Assembly: GCA_003243255.1 (NCBI GenBank)
Contig: QFQM01000068.1
Span: 1-22,491, forward strand
Source of the DNA: Flavobacterium psychrophilum
GTDB taxonomy: Bacteria; Bacteroidota; Bacteroidia; Flavobacteriales; Flavobacteriaceae
Length of the DNA: 22,491 nucleotides
Direction: 5' to 3'
The position numbers were made by a program, and so were the translations under genes. Shown here one piece after another: positions 7,702-16,800 of the stretch; positions within the stretch are counted from its first letter, which is position 1; the number at the start of each line of letters is the position of its first letter. The notes beneath the pieces were generated by a model, which saw only the letters and a program-made list of their open reading frames with translations, did not search any database and was not told where the DNA came from.

Positions 7702-8547
7702 TTAAAAAACCCTGTATAAGTTAAACCCAAAGAAAAAATCGCCTTTACCCCAATCACCTGCTCCGTTGGTTACATAACCGCTTTCTGTCATCGACTGCGA
7801 GTTGGTAAACAACAGCTGAAATACGTGGCCACCCGTTTCTATATCTAACCCTACTGATAGTGGATTAACATAAAAATCAGGCTTGTCAAAATTGTACATG
7901 TATTCCAGATTTACCGAAAGCCTTTTGGTCAGTTTCATTCTTCCGCCGGCACCAAGTGAAAACTGGTTATCATTTTCCAATTGGGGATTGTACAGGTTTT
8001 TATGTATGTATGATGGCACTACCTCAAGCGATAGTCTTTCATTCACTTTTCTTGACACCAACACCTGTGTTATATAAGACAGCCTGTCGGCAAATTCCAG
8101 TTTCGGATAATCCTCCTCTTCAAGAGCCGAATTGATATCTATAGTATTGTATCCTACTATATCAACAGGAAAATCAGCACTCTGTCTTGCCAGCCTGTAT
8201 TTCACTCCTGTCTCATATACTTTTGAAAGTGTATGGCGCGATGCACTTACCGATAGCCAGTCGGTAATACCATAAATACCTCCTATTTTGGTAGTAGCCT
8301 GATCCAGCCCGAAAAATTCGGAAATACCATCTTTCACACTCCCAAAACGGTGAGAGACTACAAAATAAAATTCATTCTTAGCCGCCATCTTGGTCGTTTG
8401 CAGGGTTACTATCTGCAACGCCTTAAAGGGCGCGATTGCATAGGTATCGGCTACCTGGGTAGAGTCAAGTTCAGACAGCAGGTCTTCCTGGGCACTGGCA
8501 GTTGCCATACCTAAAAAACATACTGCAGTTACAAAAAATCGCTTCAT
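7702..8547 (-). CDS. DUF5777-type outer-membrane beta-barrel protein
   Basis: This 281-residue protein has a signal peptide (MKRFFVTAVCFLGMATASAQ). The mature chain alternates polar and hydrophobic residues in strand-sized blocks, for example NEFYFVVSHRFGSV, TKIGGIYGITDWLSVSASR and LSVNLEYMYNF, and ends in an aromatic residue (GFNLYRVF). These are features of outer-membrane barrels. I recognise the pattern KNEFYFVVSHRFGS plus SVSASR as the DUF5777 family, which often sits next to cytochrome c and YceI genes. Its function is unknown; a porin or scaffold for the neighbouring cytochrome is plausible. It is 7 bases after the OB-fold gene. Confidence 0.8.
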   Translation of the reverse strand: MKRFFVTAVCFLGMATASAQEDLLSELDSTQVADTYAIAPFKALQIVTLQTTKMAAKNEFYFVVSHRFGSVKDGISEFFGLDQATTKIGGIYGITDWLSVSASRHTLSKVYETGVKYRLARQSADFPVDIVGYNTIDINSALEEEDYPKLEFADRLSYITQVLVSRKVNERLSLEVVPSYIHKNLYNPQLENDNQFSLGAGGRMKLTKRLSVNLEYMYNFDKPDFYVNPLSVGLDIETGGHVFQLLFTNSQSMTESGYVTNGAGDWGKGDFFFGFNLYRVF

Positions 8548-8554
8548 GTGTTAG

Positions 8555-8950
8555 TTATTGTTTAATCGTGCACTGATCGAGCTTCACTTCGCCAAAAAGC
8601 TCATCAAACCCAATACATCTTCCTTTTATGGTAATATCTTTATTCACTCCTGTATTTGCGGGCATTGTATCAAATCCGCATACTATCTTATTGTCGATTA
8701 TCAGCAATGAATCCCTTACTTCTGTTATTTTACCTTTTACCTCAATGGTCTGGTTAAGGTATTTGCCATCGGCCTTACCACTATTTGAAGCATATTCACC
8801 TGCAAGCCCCTGAGCAGGCATTACAAAAGCCGATTCTTCGGTCTCAATATTTCTTACCGGCTTATATAAAAAGCCATAATAGCCATACAGCAGGCCTGAA
8901 ACCAAAACCAACAAAACAACTACACCTATCCCTAATCTTTTCTTATTCAT
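8555..8950 (-). CDS. Membrane-anchored OB-fold (tRNA_anti-like) protein
   Basis: The 131-residue protein starts at ATG 8950; a TTG two codons upstream (8956) is a less likely start. A single N-terminal membrane segment (about residues 7-27, IGVVVLLVLVSGLLYGYYG) anchors it, with the rest outside the cytoplasm. Residues about 64-130 form an OB-fold: YLNQTIEVKGKITEVRDSLL, then NKDITIKGRCIGFDELFGEV and LDQCTIK. This matches tRNA_anti-like proteins of Bacteroidota, which despite the name are exported and of unknown ligand. Two cysteines (CGF and RCIG) plus the terminal DQC could form a disulphide. It is the first gene of the six-gene envelope redox operon. Confidence 0.78.
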   Translation of the reverse strand: MNKKRLGIGVVVLLVLVSGLLYGYYGFLYKPVRNIETEESAFVMPAQGLAGEYASNSGKADGKYLNQTIEVKGKITEVRDSLLIIDNKIVCGFDTMPANTGVNKDITIKGRCIGFDELFGEVKLDQCTIKQ

Positions 8951-9150
8951 CTGCAACGCAAAATGTTAACTAAATAAAGTATCGGTTACTTTTTAACAAA
9001 AAAAGAAAACAACACCAACATCACACTTATTAATAAGCCGAAATTAGTTATAAATACAGTCGTCATTTTTGACAAATTAGAATTCGCCACCCATGACCGA
9101 GAATTAGAACAATATGACTGAGGATATATTTTTGGCAACGCTTTAAAACA

Positions 9151-9188
9151 AAAAACCCCCTTCCCGAATATGGGAAGAGGATTTTTTT
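9151..9188 (-). terminator. Rho-independent terminator after the phytase gene
   Basis: On the minus strand a 12-bp stem with wobbles (CCTCTTCCC, loop ATATTC, GGGAAGGGG, extended by A-T pairs) is followed by six T residues. It lies 29 bases after the phytase stop at 9217. The rest of the gap 8951-9216 must contain the promoter of the operon starting at 8950, but no convincing -33/-7 pair is visible. It also holds a small palindrome, GTCATTTTTGAC, at 9062-9073. Confidence 0.8.
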
Positions 9189-9216
9189 CCTAAACTAAAC
9201 CTACTAAACTAACTTG

Positions 9217-10266
9217 TTATCTTTTGCCCGCATCAATAAGGGGCTGAATATCATCCCAACTGTAATAGTGAAAGGTCATTCCGTTGCTCATCGCTACGAA
9301 CATACCATTACTGAATTTACCGCCCAGGTTAAGGCTTGTAACATCGGCACCATCACATTCAACCGTAGACACCGGAATTTCTGCCAGCAATACGTGTTCA
9401 TTCGGGTTTCCGTCTGAACCTTCTCTTGCATATACCATAAACGTATTGGCCTGCTGGTTAGACACTAGTATGTAACCCGTTGTTGCTGTTTTTTTATAGA
9501 TAGCAATACCTTCATTATCGGCCTTAAAGTCTTTCATACCAAAAAAGGCAAGCTGCGTATCATCCTTAGCTGCGGGATCGGCAAGGTATTTACGGATTCC
9601 TGCCTGCTCGTCGCAGTAGTACACATAACCAAGCTCATTATCAACCGCTATGGCTTCTATCTCTTTTTTGCCGCTAAACTGACCAAACTTGCGAACAACA
9701 GTTCCCGTTACTTTTCCGGTTTTTCCCGAAAGCTCATATTGCCACAGGTAGGTTCCGGCCGGGCCTGTTTTTCTGCCAACGATAGCAAAAATCGCTTTAT
9801 CCGAAGGTCGCGTATATAACGCTACCCCCATAGGATCGCGTAACTCTTCTCCTGTAAAAACATCTATACCTCCGTTGTCAATCGGCTCAAGATCCGGCAG
9901 GCTGAAAATTCTTATTTTGTTGCTAAGCCTCTCGGTAGTAACAGCAATATCTGTTTTTTTGCCGTTAACCATCAACCCATAAGCTATATCTACATTGTTT
10001 GGCCTTAAAAGAGGTATCGATTTTTTCACGATCTTACCGGTAAGGTCATACAGGTACAACCCTCCATCGGTATCTTTATCTGTACCTACCACAAGACTCT
10101 TAGTTGCATCCTCAGGATGGATCCATATTGCAGGATCATCAGTATCATGCAGCGTCTGTTGTGTAACTACTGTTGGTTTTATAGCATCTTCCCTAACTGC
10201 CGCAAGCTTGCTGCTGCACGAAAAGTAAAAGGCTACGCATATAAAAAGTGCTATTATTTTTTTCAT
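9217..10266 (-). CDS. Beta-propeller phytase (3-phytase), lipoprotein
   Basis: This 349-residue enzyme should hydrolyse phytate (inositol hexakisphosphate) to lower inositol phosphates and phosphate, using calcium. The signal sequence ends at a lipobox-like FYFSC (Cys17), so it is probably anchored to a membrane or the cell surface. Beta-propeller phytase landmarks are DDPAIWIHP (43-51), GTDKDTDGGLYLYDLTG (61-77), KEIEAIAVD (201-209), YYCDEQAGIRKY (216-227) and DNEGIAIY (250-257). The acidic residues in these loops correspond to the calcium and phosphate site of the family. Length matches the family. It starts 21 bases after the TonB-dependent receptor gene on the same strand and shares its transcript. 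A phosphate-starvation response would be expected, but I see no site I can assign to PhoB. Confidence 0.92.
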   Translation of the reverse strand: MKKIIALFICVAFYFSCSSKLAAVREDAIKPTVVTQQTLHDTDDPAIWIHPEDATKSLVVGTDKDTDGGLYLYDLTGKIVKKSIPLLRPNNVDIAYGLMVNGKKTDIAVTTERLSNKIRIFSLPDLEPIDNGGIDVFTGEELRDPMGVALYTRPSDKAIFAIVGRKTGPAGTYLWQYELSGKTGKVTGTVVRKFGQFSGKKEIEAIAVDNELGYVYYCDEQAGIRKYLADPAAKDDTQLAFFGMKDFKADNEGIAIYKKTATTGYILVSNQQANTFMVYAREGSDGNPNEHVLLAEIPVSTVECDGADVTSLNLGGKFSNGMFVAMSNGMTFHYYSWDDIQPLIDAGKR

Positions 10267-10287
10267 ACTTTTTCTTTGATCAAAAAA

Positions 10288-13095
10288 CTACAGGTCGAAC
10301 TTAAGACCTAAATTAAATCTTGCCTGATAGTATTCAAGCTGCATTACCCTTGCCGAAACTCCCTGGTAGTAACGTAACGGCTGGTTGGTAAGGTTTTTAG
10401 CCTCTGCAAAGATGCGAAGGTTTTTAGTTACCTTAAGTGATGCATTTATATCCAGAAACAATTGCTTATCGTAATACGTATCATTAAACTCATCAGATCC
10501 TAACTCGTCAAGGTAATCTGAAGTGAAGTTAACCGATGCCCTTCCTGAAAAACGTCCGTGTTCCCACGACAGTGAACCATTAAACATATGTGGTGCAGTT
10601 CTTGGAAGGCTCACATCCTTACGCTCATTACCGTCCTCATCGGCAATACCTTTAGCTTTAGAATCGGTATATGTATAGTTCGCATATACACCAAAGTATT
10701 TCATAAAGCCCGGAAGGAAATCAAGCTGACGCTGGAAAGCTACCTCAAAACCGTAAACATCTACATTATCACCATTTCTTTGCTGAATAAGCGTCCATTG
10801 CTCACCGGCAGGTACAGGGTTTGACTGACCCGGGAAGTCGTTATCAAAATCAGCAGCAGAGTACTGGTTGTTGCTGTATGTGTAAATAAAATCCTTAAGG
10901 TTTTTGTAGAAAAACCCTCCTGAAACCAAACCTACCGACTCGAAATAATTCTCTGCCATAAGGTCAAAGTTGTAAGCATAAGTAGCTTTCAGGTTAGGAT
11001 TACCCGCAATGATCTCGGTGTCCGAAGCGATGTTATTGATGTATGGAGCAAGCGCATAGTAATCCGGCCTTGCCAATGATGTTGTAAACGCAGCTCTTAG
11101 TACAAAATCTTTAGTAGCATCATATTTAAATGATAAGCTCGGTAATACATTAGTGTATGTATTGGTATTTTCTACAACACCTTCAAGCTCTTCTTCGTCA
11201 AGTACCCTGTTACCGGTATAGTCAATATGAGTAGACTCAACACGCGCACCCACAATCATTGATAACTTATCGTTGAAATCCTGATCCCAACGCACATAAC
11301 CTGCATAGATATTTTCTTTTGCCTTGTAGTTTACCGCAAGATACTCTGACGGATCAGCCTCTTTATCATAAAGTGCTGCATTGTTAAGATCCAGACCACC
11401 AAGGTAAGTAGCTGCTGCAAAGTTACCCGGTACATATTTTTCACCCGGATTGAATCCTTTACCGCTATAGTATACATTAGGCACATCTGCAAGTGTTAAA
11501 TCTCCGGCAGTTGGTGCATACGAATAAAAACTGTTGTTTCTCTGTTTGTCTTTTATCCTGGTACGAAGACCGGTTCTTAAACGACCTTTCTGGCCTTCGA
11601 TAACCGATAACGGGAAACGGAAGTTAATTTTAGCACCAAACTCACTCTCATCTGTATCATCAGTACTTTGTGTAAGTTCCGAAAGTCCGAATGAAGCAAG
11701 ATCTTCACCTGTAGTAGTTACTGATGGTTTACGGTAATCACTCAGGTTCTGTGCCATATCAACACCTTCCTGCTCAAATTCGATATATCGCTCGTTTGGT
11801 TTGTATTCGCTTGCCGTAGCATAGTTAACCGACCAGTCCATATCTACTTTCGGGCTTAAAAGGTGCTCACCACGAAGTGAATAATTTTGCACTTTTTGCT
11901 CTTCAAGCCTTCTGCTTTTACCACGATCACTATCTATACCGCCTTTATTTTCACGTTTTACATTACCGGTAAAACCTGTAATCGCTTCACCATTATAAAC
12001 AGGCTCCATGTCATCATAGGTAAGGGCATACCTGTTTTCACGGTCGTCTCTCCAGTTATAGATAGCATTAGCATAAATAGTATTGTTTTCGTTGAATTTA
12101 TAATCAGCCGCAAGTGATATACTCCTTCTGATACGCTGAACATTATAGTAACGTATAGCCTGTTGCTCTACATATGTATTTCCAAAGTCATCCTGAACCC
12201 ATGTAGCTTCGATGTTATCCGAACCAAAGTCATTATCGTTGTATGAACCACTTGCTACAACACCAAGTTTGTTATTAGCAAAACGGTTACCATATACAAA
12301 AGCCGCAGTGTAAATAGGCTTTTGTCGTATCGGGCTATAACCACCTGCAAGCGTAGCAGAGATTCTCTCCCCGTTTGGCGTAGCACGTGTGACAAGGTTT
12401 ACCGATCCACCAATTGCATCAGCATCCATATCAGGCGTTAGAGTTTTATTTACCTGTATGGTCGAGATCATATCTGAAGGAATAAGGTCCATCTGTACAT
12501 TACGGTTATCACCTTCTGCCGATGGAATCCTGTCGCCATTTAAAGTAACAGAGTTTAATGATGGTGCAAGACCACGAATGATGATATTACGCGCCTCACC
12601 CTGGTCATTTTGCATGGTGATACCCGGCACACGCTTTAACGCATCACCTATATTAGAATCGGGGAAACGCCCAACCTGGTCAGAAGATATAACGTTAGTA
12701 ATATTATTGTTATTTTTCTGCTGGTTCAGGGCTCTTGCCTGTCCTCTTAAAGCTTCACCTACAACCACAACTTCGCTAAGTGTTGATGAACCGCTTACTA
12801 ATACAAAATTGATTACAGCATGTTTTCCTTCTTCAACAGTTACCTGCTGCGATTGTGTCTGATAGCCAAGGTAAAGCACCTCAACCTGGTATGAACCGGC
12901 AGGAATATTAAGAAATTCAAAATCTCCCGTCTGGTTAGAAATTGTGTAACGGTTGCCGTCGCTGATTTTTACCGTAGCACCCGGAAGCGAAAAGTTCCCT
13001 TCCTGATCAGTAATTTTACCGGAAATCACTCCGTTTTTCTGAGCGAAAACAGACAATCCTGTCACTAAAAAAAGTAATAGTAGTAGTTTTTTCAT
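10288..13095 (-). CDS. TonB-dependent outer-membrane receptor, probably for phytate or its products
   Basis: The 935-residue protein has a signal peptide (1-19), a CarboxypepD_reg-like domain (about 22-105; GVISGKITDQEG, LPGATVKI, TGDFEFLNIPAGSYQVEVLY), and a plug domain (about 125-235; FPDSNIGDALKRVPGI, RNIIIRGLAPSLNSVTLNGD, ADAIGGSVNLVTR). The remainder is a 22-strand-type barrel ending in an aromatic strand (QARFNLGLKFDL). Such receptors import large ligands using the TonB-ExbBD system. No SusD-like partner follows. Instead the next gene is a beta-propeller phytase, which suggests the ligand is phytate, a lower inositol phosphate or a metal-phytate complex. The receptor family alone does not define the substrate. 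ATG 13095 directly precedes the signal peptide. Confidence 0.93.
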   Translation of the reverse strand: MKKLLLLLFLVTGLSVFAQKNGVISGKITDQEGNFSLPGATVKISDGNRYTISNQTGDFEFLNIPAGSYQVEVLYLGYQTQSQQVTVEEGKHAVINFVLVSGSSTLSEVVVVGEALRGQARALNQQKNNNNITNVISSDQVGRFPDSNIGDALKRVPGITMQNDQGEARNIIIRGLAPSLNSVTLNGDRIPSAEGDNRNVQMDLIPSDMISTIQVNKTLTPDMDADAIGGSVNLVTRATPNGERISATLAGGYSPIRQKPIYTAAFVYGNRFANNKLGVVASGSYNDNDFGSDNIEATWVQDDFGNTYVEQQAIRYYNVQRIRRSISLAADYKFNENNTIYANAIYNWRDDRENRYALTYDDMEPVYNGEAITGFTGNVKRENKGGIDSDRGKSRRLEEQKVQNYSLRGEHLLSPKVDMDWSVNYATASEYKPNERYIEFEQEGVDMAQNLSDYRKPSVTTTGEDLASFGLSELTQSTDDTDESEFGAKINFRFPLSVIEGQKGRLRTGLRTRIKDKQRNNSFYSYAPTAGDLTLADVPNVYYSGKGFNPGEKYVPGNFAAATYLGGLDLNNAALYDKEADPSEYLAVNYKAKENIYAGYVRWDQDFNDKLSMIVGARVESTHIDYTGNRVLDEEELEGVVENTNTYTNVLPSLSFKYDATKDFVLRAAFTTSLARPDYYALAPYINNIASDTEIIAGNPNLKATYAYNFDLMAENYFESVGLVSGGFFYKNLKDFIYTYSNNQYSAADFDNDFPGQSNPVPAGEQWTLIQQRNGDNVDVYGFEVAFQRQLDFLPGFMKYFGVYANYTYTDSKAKGIADEDGNERKDVSLPRTAPHMFNGSLSWEHGRFSGRASVNFTSDYLDELGSDEFNDTYYDKQLFLDINASLKVTKNLRIFAEAKNLTNQPLRYYQGVSARVMQLEYYQARFNLGLKFDL

Positions 13096-13126
13096 CTATT
13101 TGGTTTGCTTTTGTGTGTTAATGCCG

Positions 13127-13154
13127 CGAAACTATAGCACACATGTAAAGCAAA
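13127..13154 (-). promoter_or_regulatory. Putative promoter of the receptor-phytase operon
   Basis: On the minus strand TTTG (13154-13151), 16 bases and TAGTTTCG (13134-13127) resemble the -33 and -7 elements, with one mismatch in the -7 box. It ends 31 bases before ATG 13095. An inverted repeat AGGGT-N6-ACCCT (13159-13174) lies immediately upstream and could be a regulator site. Confidence 0.4.
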
Positions 13155-13217
13155 CATCAGGGTGAGATTACCCTTACTTTAGATGAATAATAAGATTGTG
13201 TTATGAATGTAAATTAA

Positions 13218-13622
13218 TTATGCCGAAACCAATGGTGTTCCGGTACCGAAGTTTTGAGAAAGCCCCGGCATATCCTCATAATCAATGGTGACCAGCTGAA
13301 AATTATCGTCCGAATCTACCAGTAATTCTGTATTGCCCACCTTTATGATATCGTTAGCTTTTTGAAGGATGTGCTCGTGATTTTTCACATCCTGTTTTTC
13401 CATCATGAGGTAGAAAACAAAATAACTCGAAAATTTTTTTCCGGTTACATAATCCCTCAGTTCTTCTGCTCCTCCTGTATCAGTCCTTACAGAAATAATA
13501 CGCGCATCTTTTTGGTTAAGCGCATGCGATGTCTTTTCCCAAAAATGTTGGGGACTAACACCGTCTATAAACCGGTGACCACAATCGTCCGGCAATTTGA
13601 GTATTATAAAATAAACTTCCAT
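13218..13622 (-). CDS. Small protein of unknown function
   Basis: The 134-residue protein starts at ATG 13622; a TTG two codons upstream is less likely. There is no signal peptide or membrane segment, so it is probably cytosolic. The sequence begins MEVYFIILKLPDDCGHRF and has the feel of a mixed alpha/beta fold: IISVRTDTGGAEELRDYV, then SSYFVFYLMMEKQDVKNHEH, then NTELLVDSDDNFQLVTIDYE. The order strand, helix, strand, helix, two strands is ferredoxin-like, but I cannot name a family. It is transcribed away from the hybrid kinase and could be linked to it through the shared 191-base intergenic region 13623-13813. No clear terminator separates it from the receptor gene downstream. Confidence 0.75.
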   Translation of the reverse strand: MEVYFIILKLPDDCGHRFIDGVSPQHFWEKTSHALNQKDARIISVRTDTGGAEELRDYVTGKKFSSYFVFYLMMEKQDVKNHEHILQKANDIIKVGNTELLVDSDDNFQLVTIDYEDMPGLSQNFGTGTPLVSA

Positions 13623-13813
13623 AAGCAATTTATTTTACTTAAAATTAAGTAGTTAATGTCTATAAAAAGCACATTTTAAAGGTTGATTAACATATTTCAT
13701 CGACGAACCGCGCTCTTTTAAAGAGTTTTATGGTATTAATTATAATTTATTTGTTTTTAATTTTACATTGCACTATTTTTAATTCAGCACCTTTACCCAG
13801 AGATTTTTTCCAT

Positions 13814-16800
13814 ATGTCACAGATACTCAAGGCCGAATTCCAAAACTTACTTAAAGAAAATCCCGAAATATTCAGCTGGCTGGTTGATGATTCGCATCAT
13901 GGGTTGTGGTATCTCAATCCGGAACAGCCCGATGAAATTTGGGTAAACGCTTCTTTTTGGCAAATTCTTGGTTATAAAAAAGGTGATCCTGCAATACCGT
14001 TTGCGTTTTACACAACCAAATTTGCAGGGATAATTGGTGATCTTAAAAAATCCATCACCCCTAACAGCGATCAGAATTTTGACCAGGTTATAAACCTGAT
14101 AGATGATTCAGGACAGACTGTATTGCTACATGCATGCGGAAAGATATTTGTAAATGCCAAAGGCGAGCCAAAAATGGTTGTGAAATTCAGCAATATCGAA
14201 AGCCTTGAAAACGACGACCTTCTCAATAAAATAAAGGAGCTAAAAAATCAAAACGAAATTTATGACGCCACCAATCAGGTATCAAAGGTTGGCGGATGGA
14301 AATATGACGCTGTCAACAATGTTTCGACATGGACAAGCGTAATTTATGATATCCTGGAGCTGGATTATAGTTTTGACCCTGCCTCTCCTAACAGGAAACG
14401 TTTTGGCTTTTACAAAGAAGGCTGGAGCAGGGATACCATGGAAAGGCTTTTTAAGGAAGCTGTTGAAGAAGGAAAACCATTTGATGCCGAACTTAAGATC
14501 ATTTCCGATAAGGGAAATGAAAAATGGGTACGCGCCCTGGGCACACCTTTTATGGAAAACGGTGTATGCGTAAGGCTACATGGTGCATTACAGGATATAA
14601 GCGACAAAAAAGAACAGGAATTTAACTACAAGCTTACCAAAGAACGCTTTGAAACCATTTACCACAATTCGTCTATAGGAATTGTACTGATCGAGGCCCA
14701 AACGGGCACCCTGCTGATGGCAAATCCTGCTGTGCTTGCGATTTTCGGATTTACCGAAGAAGACAGGAAAAACATAAGCACCATGACCTATCGGGACCTG
14801 ATACATCCTGAAGACCTTGAAAAAGCAAGCAGTAACCGCGAACTGATGTTGTCGGGTATGATACCTAATTATACTATGGAAAGCCGTTTTTATACCAAAC
14901 ATGGCTCCCTTATATGGTGTAGGGTAAATACATCTTTAGTGCGCGGGCACAATCCTTCTGAGGACCTGATCATTACACAGATAGAAGATATAACTGTTAG
15001 TAAACGCCTTGAAGATATTGCCACTGAAAACTCAAACCGTTTTATCAGTGCTTTTGAGTATTCGCCAAACGGAATGGCCTTGGTTGGGCTTGACGGCAAA
15101 TGGCTAATGGTTAACGAAGCCATCTCGCAGATGCTCGGTTATACACGCGAAGAACTTACAGCCTTAACGTTTCAGGATCTGACACATCCGGGTGACCTTG
15201 ATGCCGACCTTAACCTGCTGCATCAGACACTTAATAATAAAATAAAGACATACAGTATCGAAAAACGATACATTCACAAAGATGGACATATCGTTTACGG
15301 ATTGCTTAACGTTTCCCTTATAAAAGATACTGAAGGTAATCCTTTGTACTTTATTTCTCAGATAAATGATATTACCGAAAGGGTACTTGCAGAACAGGAG
15401 CTTCAAAAATCCCTGAATGAAATGGAAACCTTTATGAGGGCAACCACACAGGTGGCTATCATACAGGCCGACACCACAGGCACCATCATTAAATACAACA
15501 AGGGAGCCGAAAACCTTTTGGGTTACAAAGCCGAAGAACTTATAGGCAAGCATAATGTAGGCATATTCCACATACCTGAGGAAGTCGCTAAAAGGGGTGC
15601 CGAACTTGAAGCAAAACATGGCAGGCCATTCAGCGGATTTGAAATATTTACCCACAGGCCAAAACAGGGCAAATTTGAGGCGGGCGACTGGACATTCAGA
15701 AGAAAAGACGGAAGCCTTTTTGCCGTACACCTTGTTATTACAGCAGTGCGCAACCATGAAGGCGAACTTACCGGCTTCCTTGGGATAGCCACCGATATTT
15801 CGAACCTTAAACAGCTTGAAGTATCGCTGATGCAGGAGCGCGATAAAGCCGAAGCGGCCAGCAGGTCGAAATCAGAATTCCTGGCTAATATGAGCCACGA
15901 GATCAGGACGCCATTAAATGGTGTTATCGGATTCTCTGACCTGCTAATGAAAACTGAACTGAATGAAAGCCAGCGAAAATACATGCAGATGGTTAACACA
16001 TCGGCACATTCGCTTCTTGATATCATAAATGACATTCTTGACTTCTCTAAAATTGAAGCCGGAAAACTTGAACTTAGTGAAGAGAAGACAGACATTATAC
16101 ACCTGTGCAGCCAGTCTATCGATATTGTAAAACATCAGGCGCATGCCAAATCACTCGAAATATTACTGGATCTGGCTCCGGGGATAAACCGTTTTGTTTA
16201 TGCCGATCCGGTAAGGCTAAGGCAAATATTGGTAAACCTGCTGGGTAATGCCGTGAAATTTACCAATGAAGGCGAAATAGAACTGAAAGTACGTTCTGCT
16301 CCGGAAGAAGACAGCAGCGAAATGTTATTTTCATTCGCCATCCGTGATACGGGTATAGGTATTGCCCCTCAAAACATCGAAAAGATTTTTAATGCTTTCG
16401 ATCAGGAAGACGCATCTACCACCCGAAAATATGGTGGTACCGGGCTTGGAATAACCATCAGCAACAAACTGCTGGCTCTTATGGGCAGCAACCTGGAGGT
16501 AGAGAGCCAGGTTGGCAAAGGAAGTACCTTTTCTTTCAGGATACGTTTCAAAACAGAAAAGGATAATTCGCCCATAAGAAAAACAAAAGTCAATGTCAAA
16601 AATGTACTGTTGGTTGACGATAATGGCAATAACCTTTTGATACTAAAAGATATGCTTGCGGTTGAAAAAATAAAAACCACCCTGGCATCTAACGGTATTG
16701 AAGCATTGGAAATACTCGAAAACAATAGCAATTTTGATCTGGCGATTGTAGATTATAACATGCCATACCTGAGTGGTACAGACCTTGTTAAGCAAATACG

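Noticed and set aside
9062..9073. GTCATTTTTGAC palindrome as a fourth ArsR operator
   Set aside because: The half-sites are separated by four bases instead of two, and it is far from the ArsR operon. It may still be an unrelated site for the 4057-8950 operon.
12389..12862. Plus-strand open frame of 157 residues inside the TonB receptor
   Set aside because: It lies opposite the well-conserved plug domain and has no recognisable domain or start context.
15164..15757. Minus-strand open frame of 197 residues inside the kinase
   Set aside because: It is opposite the PAS4-PAS5 coding sequence, and its composition is that of a reverse-complement shadow.
15523..16095. Minus-strand open frame of 190 residues inside the hybrid kinase
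   Set aside because: It is antisense to the PAS5-HisKA region, Ser/Leu/Ile-rich and without a plausible start or promoter.
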